Shown: one piece after another, positions 7,342 through 15,213 of the stretch
Layout: each line of letters opens with the position of its first letter
Numbering within the stretch: the first letter of the stretch is position 1
Assembly: GCF_000020665.1 (NCBI RefSeq)
Contig: NC_011071.1
Span: 3,214,501 to 3,278,500 of the forward strand
Length of the DNA stretch: 64,000 nt
Source of the DNA: Stenotrophomonas maltophilia R551-3
Lineage (GTDB): Bacteria; Pseudomonadota; Gammaproteobacteria; Xanthomonadales; Xanthomonadaceae
Direction of reading: 5' to 3'
Notes under the pieces: model-generated
Databases searched by the model: none
What the model was told of the DNA's origin: nothing
The model's input: only the letters and a program-made list of their open reading frames with translations
Position numbers and translations under genes: made by a program

Positions 7342-9048
7342 ATGCGCCGTTCCGTCTCCCTGTTGGCCGCCTGCGCCACCACCCTGCTGCTGGGCGCCTG
7401 CGCCAGCACCACCCCCGCGTCCGCCCCGGCCGGCCTGAAGGTCGCCGTCGATCCTGTCGCCCATCCGGCCGGCGAGACCCCGCAGTGGTGGTACCGCAGC
7501 GGCGCCGCCCAGGCGGCAGCCAACGGCGCGATGTCCGGCAAGGCCAAAAACGTCATCCTGTTCCTCGGCGACGGCATGAGCCTGACCACCGTAGCCGCCT
7601 CGCGCATCTACGAAGGCCAGCAGAAGGGCGGCTCGGGCGAGGAGAACCTGCTGTCCTGGGAGCGCTTCCCGGCCACGGCCTTCAGCAAGACCTACAACAC
7701 CGATTCGCAGACCCCGGATTCGGCCGGCACCATGACCGCCATCACCACCGGCGTGAAGACCCACATGGGCGCGATCGGCGTCAGCGCCGGCACCCGCACC
7801 GACTGCGCCGACAGCCTGTCCAAGGGACTGCTGACCTGGCTGCAGCTGGCCGACAGCGCCGGCCTGGCCACCGGCGTGGTGTCCACCGCGCGCCTGACCC
7901 ATGCCACTCCGGCCGCCACCTACGCGCACTCGCCCGAGCGCAACTGGGAAAACGACACCGACCTGACCGAAGCGGCCAAGGCGGCCGGCTGCAAGGACAT
8001 CGCCCAGCAGCTGCTGTCGACCTCGCGCTATGGCCGTGGCCCGCTGGTCGCCCTTGGCGGTGGCCGTGGTGAGTTCACCACCGTGGAAGAGCGCGATCCC
8101 GAGTACGACGACAAGGTCGGCCAGCGCCTGGACGGCCGCAGTCTGGTGCAGGAGTGGCAGCAGGCGCACCCGCAGGGTGCCTACGTGTGGAACAGCAAGC
8201 AGCTGGCCGCCGCCACCAACGCGCCGGCCATCCTTGGCCTGTTCGAGCCGGACCACATGCGCTACGAGTACGAGCGCCCGCAGGATCCGGGCGGTGAGCC
8301 GAGCCTGGCCGAACTGACGGCGGCAGCCATCAAGAACCTGGCCAAGCACCAGGAAGGCTACGTGCTGATGATCGAAGGCGCGCGCATCGACCACGCCAAC
8401 CACAGCGGCAACGCCTACCGGGCGCTGACCGAGACCGTGGCGCTGTCCGACGCCGTGCGCGTGGCCAACGAACTGACTTCGGCCGATGACACCCTGATCA
8501 TTGTCACCGCCGACCACTCGCACACCCTGAACTTCGTCGGCTACCCGGCGCGCGGCAACCCGATCCTGGGCAAGGTGAAGGACAAGGGCGGCGAAGACGG
8601 CGCCGGCAAGCTGGACTACGCGCTGGACGGCACCGGCCAGCCCTACACCACGCTGAGCTACGCCAACGGCCCGGGCCACACCGGCAGCAGCAACCAGCAG
8701 CCGGCTGGCACCAAACGCTATCCGCACAATCCCAGCACGTTCGAGCCGGCCAATGGCCGCCCGAACCTGCGCGAGGTCGATACCGAGCACCCCGATTACA
8801 TGCAGGAAGCGCTGGTACCGATGAAGTCCGAATCGCACGGTGGCGAGGACGTCGGCATCTGGGCCCGCGGCCCCGGCAGCAAGGCGATCCGCGGCACGCT
8901 GGAACAGAACGCGATCTACCACATGATCGTGCAGGCCACCCCGGCCCTGCGCGAGCGCCTGTGCCAGGCCGGCACCTGCGATGACAAGGGCGTGCCGGTG
9001 CAGTTGCCGGCGCCGACCGTCTTCGAGCGCAAGGCCGAGGCCAAGTGA
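7342..9048 (+). CDS. Alkaline phosphatase (PhoA family), predicted lipoprotein
   Basis: This 568-residue phosphomonoesterase has a lipoprotein signal ending LLLGAC (Cys20), so it is probably anchored to the outer membrane facing the periplasm or exterior. The alkaline phosphatase domain starts with NVILFLGDG (metal ligand Asp77). The nucleophile is Ser127 in PDSAGTMTA, and the metal ligand motifs RIDHANHSGN, TADHSH and SESHGGEDV follow in the usual order. The start at ATG 7342 is chosen because the signal peptide begins there; the open frame reaches 7282. The stop overlaps the start of the next gene, so the two are probably translated together. I see no Pho box with confidence. Confidence 0.92.
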   Translation: MRRSVSLLAACATTLLLGACASTTPASAPAGLKVAVDPVAHPAGETPQWWYRSGAAQAAANGAMSGKAKNVILFLGDGMSLTTVAASRIYEGQQKGGSGEENLLSWERFPATAFSKTYNTDSQTPDSAGTMTAITTGVKTHMGAIGVSAGTRTDCADSLSKGLLTWLQLADSAGLATGVVSTARLTHATPAATYAHSPERNWENDTDLTEAAKAAGCKDIAQQLLSTSRYGRGPLVALGGGRGEFTTVEERDPEYDDKVGQRLDGRSLVQEWQQAHPQGAYVWNSKQLAAATNAPAILGLFEPDHMRYEYERPQDPGGEPSLAELTAAAIKNLAKHQEGYVLMIEGARIDHANHSGNAYRALTETVALSDAVRVANELTSADDTLIIVTADHSHTLNFVGYPARGNPILGKVKDKGGEDGAGKLDYALDGTGQPYTTLSYANGPGHTGSSNQQPAGTKRYPHNPSTFEPANGRPNLREVDTEHPDYMQEALVPMKSESHGGEDVGIWARGPGSKAIRGTLEQNAIYHMIVQATPALRERLCQAGTCDDKGVPVQLPAPTVFERKAEAK

Positions 9049-9590
9049 TGATGTGGCCGGCACGCCCTGCCCCCTCCAGCGGCCGCCTCGCGCGGTCGCT
9101 GGTCCTGCTCGGCGTGCTGGCCAGCGGCAGCGCGTTGGCGCAGGGACCGGCCTGCAAGGTCATGACCGAAGAGCATGGTCTCTGGATGCTGCCGGGCTGC
9201 GAGGTCGCCAACGGCCGGCCGCAGATCAGCCGGGACATCCTGGCGCAACTGCCGTACGACGATCACGGCCTGGCCGTGGTGTACGCAGGCGAAGGCTTCC
9301 ACTACGTCAACCGCAAGGGTCGCAGCCTGCCGGTGATCACCTGGGACAACGGCCCGGAGACACCGCAGGAAGGCCTGTTGCGCGGGCGCGTTGGCAATCG
9401 CGTGGCCTACTTCGATCTGAAGTTCCAGCAGACGGTACCAGGCACATTCGATTTTGCGTGGCCATTCCAGGATGGCGTGGCTGAAGTCTGCAATGGCTGC
9501 CGGCGTGGCACGCCGGATGGCGATGGCCACACGCCGATGGAAGGCGGCGACTGGTTCCGCATCGACCGCAAGGGTCGTCGAGTGAAGTAG
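9048..9590 (+). CDS. Small secreted protein of unknown function, coupled to alkaline phosphatase
   Basis: This 180-residue protein has a signal peptide (SLVLLGVLASGSALAQ) and no recognised catalytic motif. It carries repeated short beta-like phrases with Gly and aromatic residues (DDHGLAVVYAGEGFHYVNRKG and FRIDRKGRRVK), reminiscent of WG-type repeats, and one CNGC motif. The ATG at 9048 overlaps the TGA of the alkaline phosphatase gene (ATGA), with a second ATG directly after, so co-translation and a shared exported location are likely. Its TAG stop is the GTAG at the edge of the repeat cluster that follows. Function unknown; an accessory protein for the phosphatase is a guess. Confidence 0.75.
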   Translation: MMWPARPAPSSGRLARSLVLLGVLASGSALAQGPACKVMTEEHGLWMLPGCEVANGRPQISRDILAQLPYDDHGLAVVYAGEGFHYVNRKGRSLPVITWDNGPETPQEGLLRGRVGNRVAYFDLKFQQTVPGTFDFAWPFQDGVAEVCNGCRRGTPDGDGHTPMEGGDWFRIDRKGRRVK

Positions 9591-9597
9591 GTTTTCG

Positions 9598-9776
9598 GCA
9601 GGGCTGCGCCCTGCACCTGCAGACGCAACGGCAACAGCCGAAGCAACAGCGTGCATTCCGCGGGATGGCGGGGCACTGTGGGTTTGCGGGGACGGCGCAA
9701 GTACGTCCATGTAGCCTTGATCGCCGCATCCATGCGGCTCACACCCCGCAAACCCACAGTGCCCCGCCTTCGACAG
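9598..9776 (-). repeat. Composite hairpin module, copy A
   Basis: Perfect 25-bp arms at 9667-9691 and 9744-9768 enclose 52 nt. Read on the minus strand, the enclosed part holds GCCGCATGGATGCGGC and then TACATGGACGTA, two small hairpins, so a cloverleaf-like fold is possible. The distal flank (minus strand) has a Cys-like GTTGCTTCGGCTGTTGC tract and ends with a small GCAGGGC/GCCCTGC hairpin near 9598. It matches copies B and C in module order, with different arm sequence. Confidence 0.85.
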
Positions 9777-9790
9777 TTTTCCGGCGGCCG

Positions 9791-9813
9791 GTAGATCCAC
9801 GCCATGCGTGGAT
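9791..9813 (+). repeat. SMAG/REP palindrome
   Basis: GTAG is followed by ATCCACGC, CAT and GCGTGGAT. The same sequence type occurs on the minus strand at 5640-5662. Confidence 0.8.
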
Positions 9814-9841
9814 CAGATCCGTCAGATATCGAATTGAATCC

Positions 9842-9882
9842 GGGGTCAGATCCGTTTTCCTGCGGAAAACGGATCTGACCCC
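9842..9882. repeat. GGGGTCAGATCC palindrome, copy 1
   Basis: Two 19-bp perfect arms (9842-9860 and 9864-9882) surround a TGC loop. The arms begin GGGGTCAGATCC and continue GTTTTCC. It lies between module copies A and B, with related copies at 49154 and 53433. Confidence 0.88.
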
Positions 9883-9897
9883 ATCAGCATGCCCAAC

Positions 9898-10112
9898 AGA
9901 TCGCAGGACACTGTCGAAGGCGGGGTGGGTCCGGTTGCGGGGGCGTGAGCCGCATGGATGCGGCGACCGAGCTTACATGGATGTACTTGCAGCGGCCCCC
10001 GCAACCGGACCCACCCCGCCTACCCTCAGGAAACCCGCTTCTGCTGTTGCTTCGGCCGTTGCCGTTGCTTGCGCGTCTGCGGGTGCAGGGCGCAGCCCTG
10101 CCGACCAACCCT
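9898..10112 (+). repeat. Composite hairpin module, copy B
   Basis: AGATCGC starts the module, followed by CTGTCGAA. Perfect 26-bp arms lie at 9919-9944 and 9995-10020. The 50-nt enclosed part holds GCCGCATGGATGCGGC and TACATGGATGTA hairpins. A GTTGCTTCGGC-rich tail and a GCAGGGC/GCCCTGC hairpin end it. The enclosed part is near-identical to the reverse complement of copy A although the arms differ. Confidence 0.87.
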
Positions 10113-10117
10113 ATACT
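10112..10117 (+). promoter_or_regulatory. -10-like box directly before tilS
   Basis: TATACT ends 7 nt before the GTG start of tilS, with no Shine-Dalgarno sequence between them. A transcript from it would begin at or next to the start codon. No -35 box is seen. Confidence 0.4.
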
Positions 10118-10124
10118 TGCCGCC

Positions 10125-11411
10125 GTGACTGCCTTCCCTGCCCTTGTTCCGCTGGATGCGCCCGTACTGGTGGGCTACAGCGGCGGTGTCGACTCGACCG
10201 TGCTGCTGCACTGGTTGTGGCGCTGCGCACAGGCCTCCGGTACCCCGCTGCGCGCGGTGCACATCCACCATGGCCTGCAAGCTGCAGCTGACGAGTGGGT
10301 ACTGCACTGCCAACAACAGTGCATAGCACTGGGCATCGAACTGGCCGTGCACCGCGTACAGGTCGAAAGCGACACAGGCCTGGGACCCGAAGGTGCGGCA
10401 CGGCAGGCACGACGGGCGGCGTTCGCGGCCGAACTGCGCGAGGGCGAAACGCTGGCGCTGGCGCAGCACCAGGACGATCAGGCCGAAACGTTCCTGCTGC
10501 GCGCCTTGCGTGGCTCCGGCATCGACGGCCTTGCGGCGATGTCAGCCGATAGCCTGCTCGACGGTCACCGTCTGTGGCGACCACTGCTGCAGGTGCCCCG
10601 CAGCACCCTGCTCGACCATGCCCGCCAGCACGCACTGCGCTGGATCGAGGACCCCAGCAATGGCGATGACCACGCCGATCGCAATTTCCTGCGCCTGCAG
10701 GTGCTGCCGCTGCTGCGCCAGCGCTGGCCACATGCGGCCGCTGCATTGGCGGGCAGCGCGTTGCATTGCAGGCAGACGCGGGACCTGCTGGATGAAGAAG
10801 ACGCCGAACTGATCACGCACCTGGAAGTGGCACCGCGCGTGCTGTCGCTGCAGCTGCTGCGCCAGGTCTCACCGGGCCGCGCCGCGCGCGTGCTGCGTGC
10901 CTGGGTGGTAGGCCACGGTGCCGCGCCGCTTCCGGCCACGGTGCTGCAGCAGGCACTGGACGAACTGCTGCCGGCCGATAACGATCGCCAGGCACGCGTG
11001 CGCTGGCACGATCACGCGATCCAGCAATGGCGCGACCATGCCTACCTGCTGCCCGTGCAGCTTCCCGTGCTGCCGAACGACTGGCAGGCCGAATGGGACG
11101 GGCGAGCACCGCTGCCCCTGCCCGACGGTGGCCAGCTGCGCCTGCAGGGCATCGCTGCCTTTGAACGCCCGCTGCAGGTCCGTGCACGCGTGGGCGGCGA
11201 GCGCATCCAGCTGCCGGGTCGCCAGCATTCGCATGCGCTGAAAGACTGCCTGCAACGCGAACATCTTGCGCCGTGGCGACGCGCGCAGCTGCCGTTGATC
11301 TTCGATGGCCCGCAGTTGCTGGCCGCCGCCGACGTGGTCATCGCCGCACCACTGCAGGCCTGGTTGCAGGCCCACGACGCGCAGCTGCAGTGGCGGCCGG
11401 GCGGCTGGTGA
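10125..11411 (+). CDS. tilS: tRNA(Ile)-lysidine synthetase TilS
   Basis: This 428-residue ATP-dependent enzyme attaches lysine to C34 of the CAU-anticodon tRNA-Ile so that it reads AUA, an essential tRNA modification. The PP-loop ATPase motif SGGVDS lies at residues 19-24, followed by HIHHGLQ and the LALAQHQDDQAETFLL stretch typical of the N-terminal domain. The C-terminal TilS domains end in RREHLAPWRRAQLPL-like sequence. The GTG at 10125 is chosen because the family N-terminus (LVGYSGG) starts just after it, while the open frame further upstream runs through repeats. xseB and ispA follow but have their own promoter signal. Confidence 0.93.
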   Translation: MTAFPALVPLDAPVLVGYSGGVDSTVLLHWLWRCAQASGTPLRAVHIHHGLQAAADEWVLHCQQQCIALGIELAVHRVQVESDTGLGPEGAARQARRAAFAAELREGETLALAQHQDDQAETFLLRALRGSGIDGLAAMSADSLLDGHRLWRPLLQVPRSTLLDHARQHALRWIEDPSNGDDHADRNFLRLQVLPLLRQRWPHAAAALAGSALHCRQTRDLLDEEDAELITHLEVAPRVLSLQLLRQVSPGRAARVLRAWVVGHGAAPLPATVLQQALDELLPADNDRQARVRWHDHAIQQWRDHAYLLPVQLPVLPNDWQAEWDGRAPLPLPDGGQLRLQGIAAFERPLQVRARVGGERIQLPGRQHSHALKDCLQREHLAPWRRAQLPLIFDGPQLLAAADVVIAAPLQAWLQAHDAQLQWRPGGW

Positions 11412-11412
11412 A

Positions 11413-11441
11413 TTGACCCCCGCGCGCGGCCCGTCCACACT
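11413..11441 (+). promoter_or_regulatory. Promoter-like signal placing the start site at the xseB ATG
   Basis: TTGACC (11413-11418), a 17-nt spacer and CACACT (11436-11441) end 6 nt before the xseB ATG, right after the tilS stop. No Shine-Dalgarno sequence is present, which suggests a leaderless mRNA. Confidence 0.45.
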
Positions 11442-11447
11442 TGCCGC

Positions 11448-11708
11448 ATGGCCAAGAAGTCCCCCGAAAACGCCTCCCCAGTCGCCCAGTTCGAGCAGTC
11501 GCTCGAATCGCTGGAGCAGCTGGTGGAGCAGATGGAAACCGGCGAGCTGAGCCTGGAAGCTTCGCTCAGTGCTTACGAACGCGGCGTGGGCCTGTACCGC
11601 CAGTGCCAGCAGGCGCTGGAGCAGGCTGAACTGCGCGTGCGCCTGCTCAGCGACCCCGCCCAGCCGGAAGCCGCCGAACCTTTCGACCCGCCCAGCCATG
11701 ACGGCTGA
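11448..11708 (+). CDS. xseB: Exodeoxyribonuclease VII small subunit
   Basis: This 86-residue helical protein binds the large subunit XseA to form exonuclease VII, which degrades single-stranded DNA. The family signature is clear: [20 protein letters not shown] is followed by [20 protein letters not shown]. Its TGA overlaps the ispA start by 11 nt (ATG at 11698), a coupling common in proteobacteria. XseA is not in the window. Confidence 0.94.
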
Positions 11709-12576
11709 GGCATTGTTCGCGCGCTGGCGCGACCGTATCGAAAGCCAGCTCGACGCCGCCCTGCCCTCGCCGGCCGAGGCGCCACAGCGCCTGCACCAGG
11801 CCATGCGCTATTCGGTACTCGGCGGCGGCAAGCGCATGCGCCCGCTGCTGGTGTATGCCAGCGGCCAGCTGTTCGGCGCGCAGCCGGAAAGCCTGGACGC
11901 GGCGGCGATGGCGGTCGAACTGATCCACGCCTATTCGTTGGTGCATGACGACCTGCCGGCCATGGACGACGACGCCCTGCGCCGCGGCAAGCCGACCACC
12001 CACATCGCCTTCGACGAAGCCACCGCGATCCTCGCCGGCGATGCGCTGCAGACTCGTGCCTTTGGTCTGCTGGCCGATGCACCGCTGCCGGCAACGCTGC
12101 GCGTGGCCTGCCTGCAGACTCTGGCGCATGCCTCCGGTGCCTCCGGCATGTGCGGCGGCCAGGCGCTGGATATCGATGCCACCGGCCAGCAGCAGACGTT
12201 GGCGGCACTGACCCGCATGCACGCACTGAAGACCGGCGCGCTGATCCGTGCAGCGGTGCGCATGGGCGCGCTGTGCGGCCAGGCCCACGAACCACAGCTC
12301 GCCCAGCTCGACAGCTTCGCCGATGCGCTCGGCCTGGCTTTCCAAGTGCGTGACGACATCCTTGATGTTGAAGCCAGTTCCGAGCAGCTGGGCAAGACCG
12401 CCGGCAAGGACCAGGCGCAGGACAAGAGTACCTTCCCCGCCCTGCTCGGCATGGACGGTGCGAAGGCGCAGCTGCGCGAACTCGCGGCCCGCATGCAGTC
12501 CACTCTGGCCGGATACGGCGATGAGGCCGACGCGCTGCGTGCGCTGGCGACGCTGGCGGTGGAGCGCGATCACTGA
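11698..12576 (+). CDS. ispA: Polyprenyl (farnesyl) diphosphate synthase
   Basis: This 292-residue prenyltransferase condenses isopentenyl diphosphate with allylic diphosphates to make farnesyl diphosphate for quinones and undecaprenyl carriers. The [10 protein letters not shown] motif is at residues 42-51. The first Asp-rich motif is [11 protein letters not shown] (Asp84, Asp85, Asp90). GDALQTRAF and the second Asp-rich motif VRDDILD follow. The start overlaps the end of xseB, so the ATG at 11698 is well supported; the longer open frame to 11569 is out of register with the family. The dxs gene that often follows is absent here. A bidirectional terminator follows. Confidence 0.93.
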
Positions 12577-12606
12577 TCGCTGGCGGTGATGCTGCCGCTG
12601 CGCGCT

Positions 12607-12629
12607 CGCCGGGCATGGCCCGGCGCTAC
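12607..12629 (-). repeat. SMAG/REP palindrome
   Basis: The minus strand reads GTAGCGCCGGGC, CAT, GCCCGGCG. The same type recurs at 56672-56694. Confidence 0.75.
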
Positions 12630-12638
12630 CGCCAAGCA

Positions 12639-12665
12639 AAAACGCCCGGCAGTGCCGGGCGTTTT
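12639..12665. terminator. Bidirectional terminator between ispA and DUF4870 gene
   Basis: AAAACGCCCGGC and GCCGGGCGTTTT form a 12-bp stem with an AGT loop, giving a T-run on each strand between convergent genes. Confidence 0.85.
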
Positions 12666-12686
12666 CGTTTCAGCATGAAGCCGGTC

Positions 12687-13058
12687 TTACTTGATCAGGC
12701 GCAGGGTGAACGGGTAGCGGTACGCTTCACCGTTGTTGGCCTTGACCGCTGCAATGATGCAGAACACCAGGTTGATGATGCCGACGATCGGGGCCAGGAT
12801 GCCGCCGATGATCACGATCATCAGGATGATGCTGATGACCATGGCGATGGTCACGGTGATCTGGAAGTTCAGGGCTTCCTTGGCCTGGTCGGTGACGAAC
12901 GACTTGGCAGCATCGTCCTTGTTGATCAGCCAGATGATCAACGCGCCGATGAAGCCGGTGAAGATGCCCAGCAGGTGGGCAGCCAGGGCCATGGTGCGCT
13001 GGTCGGCCGGCACATCGGTGGTGACCGGCGGCGGCGGGACGTTATCGAATTCGCTCAC
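12687..13058 (-). CDS. DUF4870 (Tic20-like) membrane protein
   Basis: This 123-residue membrane protein has four predicted hydrophobic helices. The DUF4870 signatures are the RTMALAAHLLGIFTGFIGAL start, then LIIWLINKDD, FVTDQAKEALNFQITV and a C-terminal PFTLRLIK. The start is the GTG at 13058: AAGGAG lies 7 nt upstream, while the frame upstream of it is not family-like. The N-terminus is Pro-rich. The role of the family is not established. It is monocistronic and faces ispA across a shared terminator. Confidence 0.88.
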   Translation of the reverse strand: MSEFDNVPPPPVTTDVPADQRTMALAAHLLGIFTGFIGALIIWLINKDDAAKSFVTDQAKEALNFQITVTIAMVISIILMIVIIGGILAPIVGIINLVFCIIAAVKANNGEAYRYPFTLRLIK

Positions 13059-13145
13059 GACAAAACTCCTTTTCATTGGGTGGTCTTGACCCACCAGCAC
13101 CAAGCTGGTTGCGTCAGGCGGGCATAGCTTACGCCATCGACGCCA

Positions 13146-14513
13146 TCAATCATTACCGGCGATGGTCATCCGCCCCAACAGGATCGAGCCGGTGCGGATG
13201 TGCGAGCGCGGGTCGACGTCGCTGCCGACCGCTTCGATCGAACGGAACATCTCGCGCAGGTTGCCAGCAATGGTGATGCCGTCCACCGGGAACTGGATCT
13301 CGCCGTTCTCGACACGGAAGCCGCCAGCCCCCCGCGAGTAGTCGCCGGTCACCCCGTTCACCCCCTGCCCCATCAGCTCGGTCACCAGCAGGCCGTCGCC
13401 CATCTGCCGGGCAATCTCCTGCAGGGAACCGGCGTTGGCGGCCAGCTGCAGGTTGTGCACGCCGCCGGCATTGGCGGTGGTCTGCAGGCCCAGCTTGCGC
13501 GCCGAGTAGCTGCCCAGCACATAACGCTGCAGCACGCCGTCGCGGACCAGGGCCGAGGCACGGGTAGCCACACCATCACCGTCGAAGGCGGCCGAGCGCA
13601 GGCCACGGCGCAGGTGCGGCAGTTCCTCGATCTGCATCCAGTCCGGGAACAGCTGCTGGCCGACGCTGTCCAGCAGGAAGCTGGCCTGGCGGTACAGCGC
13701 ACCGCCGGACACGGCAGAGAGCAGATGGCCGACCAGGCTGCGCGCCACTTCCGGGGCGAACAGCACCGGCATGCTGCCGGTGGAAAGCGACCGTGGCTGC
13801 AGGCGGGCGACGGTGCGTTCGGCGGCACGGCGTCCGACCAGGCCCACATCCTCCAGATCTTCACGGGCCAGCGCACCGGTGTACCAGCCGTCGCGCTGCA
13901 TGCCATCACCCTGGCCAGCGATCAGCGCACATCCGATCGAATGGTGGGTGCCGCGCTCACGGCCGATGAACCCATGCGAATTGGCATACACCGACAGGCT
14001 CTGCATGCTCGACACCGAGGCGCCGTCGGAATTGCGGATCTGCGCGTCAGCCTCGCGGCCGGCGGTTTCACAGGCCAGGGCCAGGTCCACGGCCTCATCG
14101 GCCTGCAGCGCCCACGGATGCCAGGCATCCAGATCCGGGAAGTCGGTGGCCATCAGCACAGCCTCGGCCAGCCCGGCGGCCGGGTCGTCCTCGGTATGCC
14201 GGGCAATCGCGCAGGCCTGCTCGACGGTGGCCGCCAGGCTGGCCTCGTTCAGGTCGCCGGTGCTGGCACTGCCCTTACGCTGGCCGAAATAGACGGTCAC
14301 GGCGATACCGCGGTCACGCGTGGACTGCACGGTCTCCACGTCACCGAGGCGCACATTGACCTCCAGGCCACGGTCCTCGCTGCAACTGACCTCGGCCTGG
14401 CTGGCGCCGAGCGCGCGGGCACGGTCGAGCAGCTGCTGGGAGAGGTCGGCCAGCCGTTCCAGCCGGGCCGGGCTGTCGTCACCGACGGCGACTTCAGGGG
14501 CGATCACGTTCAA
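13146..14513 (-). CDS. pmbA: Metalloprotease TldE/PmbA
   Basis: This 455-residue protein is the partner of TldD. The TldD/TldE heterodimer is a metalloprotease that trims peptides such as microcin B17 precursors and antitoxin CcdA. Signatures seen are ASQAEVSCSEDRGLEVNVR, the VTVYFGQRKGSAST segment, and the C-terminal GVNGVTGDYSRGAGGFRVEN and MTIAGN ending. TldE lacks the zinc HExxxH motif, which its partner carries. The start codon is TTG at 14513, supported by AGGA 7 nt upstream; GTG 14507 is the alternative. tldD is 0.7 kb away on the same strand, with darP between them in the opposite direction. Confidence 0.9.
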   Translation of the reverse strand: MNVIAPEVAVGDDSPARLERLADLSQQLLDRARALGASQAEVSCSEDRGLEVNVRLGDVETVQSTRDRGIAVTVYFGQRKGSASTGDLNEASLAATVEQACAIARHTEDDPAAGLAEAVLMATDFPDLDAWHPWALQADEAVDLALACETAGREADAQIRNSDGASVSSMQSLSVYANSHGFIGRERGTHHSIGCALIAGQGDGMQRDGWYTGALAREDLEDVGLVGRRAAERTVARLQPRSLSTGSMPVLFAPEVARSLVGHLLSAVSGGALYRQASFLLDSVGQQLFPDWMQIEELPHLRRGLRSAAFDGDGVATRASALVRDGVLQRYVLGSYSARKLGLQTTANAGGVHNLQLAANAGSLQEIARQMGDGLLVTELMGQGVNGVTGDYSRGAGGFRVENGEIQFPVDGITIAGNLREMFRSIEAVGSDVDPRSHIRTGSILLGRMTIAGND

Positions 14514-14535
14514 TGCTTTATCCTGTACAGGTTGG

Positions 14536-14564
14536 GCCCGGCATCACGCCGGGCGACTTTTTTT
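14536..14564 (+). terminator. Terminator-like hairpin in the darP leader
   Basis: GCCCGGC (14536-14542) and GCCGGGC (14548-14554) form a stem followed by GAC and seven T residues (14558-14564), 17 nt before the darP ATG. No rightward gene ends here because pmbA is divergent, so it would act on darP's own leader. Confidence 0.6.
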
Positions 14565-14581
14565 GAAATCAGGTATGGACG

Positions 14582-15172
14582 ATGCGCGGACGCGACGAAG
14601 AAACCGGTGAATTCCACGACAAGAGCCGCAGCCAGAACCGGCGCGACGCGCTCGACGTTCTGGCCCTGGGCGAGAAGCTGGTGTCGCTGACCCCGGCCCA
14701 GCTGGCGCGCCTGCCGGTTCCGGAAGACCTGCTGCCGCACATCGCCGAGTGCAAGCGGATCACCGCCCACATCGCCCACAAGCGCCAGCTGGCGTTCCTG
14801 GCCAAGCACATGCGCCGCGAAGAAGATGCCACCCTGGATGCGATCCGCGATGCGCTGGATGCCAACAGTGAGACCGGCCGCCGCGAAGTGGCGATGATGC
14901 ACCGTGCAGAAGACTGGCGCGAACGCCTGCTTGCCGAGGGCGACAAGGCGCTGGCCGCACTGCTCGATGACTACCCGCAGGCCGACCGACAGCAGCTGCG
15001 CACGCTGGTACGCAACGCCCAGGCCGAAAAGGCCAAGAACAAGCCGCCGCGCGCCTACCGCGAGATCTTCCAGGTGCTGCGTACGCTGATGCTGCCGGCC
15101 GCGCTGGGCCTGAAGGCCAGCGACGACGAGGTCGAGGCCGACGACACGGCCGACGCCAGCGACGAGGACTGA
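14582..15172 (+). CDS. darP: Ribosome biogenesis factor DarP (YjgA, DUF615)
   Basis: This 196-residue protein is associated with late 50S subunit assembly in E. coli. Family features are the N-terminal [20 protein letters not shown], then [20 protein letters not shown], the [13 protein letters not shown] segment and a basic helical C-terminal part with FQVLRTL. An Asp/Glu-rich tail of about 20 residues ends it. It is divergent from pmbA, and the short leader holds a terminator-like hairpin with a T-run directly before the ATG. Placement next to pmbA is common in gammaproteobacteria. Confidence 0.92.
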   Translation: MRGRDEETGEFHDKSRSQNRRDALDVLALGEKLVSLTPAQLARLPVPEDLLPHIAECKRITAHIAHKRQLAFLAKHMRREEDATLDAIRDALDANSETGRREVAMMHRAEDWRERLLAEGDKALAALLDDYPQADRQQLRTLVRNAQAEKAKNKPPRAYREIFQVLRTLMLPAALGLKASDDEVEADDTADASDED

Positions 15173-15213
15173 GTCCCCGCCGGGCCTGGCGGTGGCGCTG
15201 GCCATCGCCCGGC

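Larger units (their letters stand above)
9591..10124. other. Repeat cluster in a 534-bp gene-free gap
   Basis: The gap between the small secreted protein and tilS holds no convincing gene. From left to right it contains module copy A (about 9598-9776, minus orientation), a SMAG palindrome (9791-9813), a GGGGTCAGATCC palindrome (9842-9882), module copy B (about 9898-10112, plus orientation) and a -10-like box of tilS. Modules A and B face each other in inverted orientation. Frames through it, such as one beginning MSRMDAATEL, are translations of the repeats. Confidence 0.85.

Noticed and set aside
9665..10291. Open frames through the tilS upstream gap (for example beginning MAGHCGFAG and MSRMDAATEL)
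   Set aside because: They translate inverted repeats, and equivalent frames appear on both strands of each module copy.
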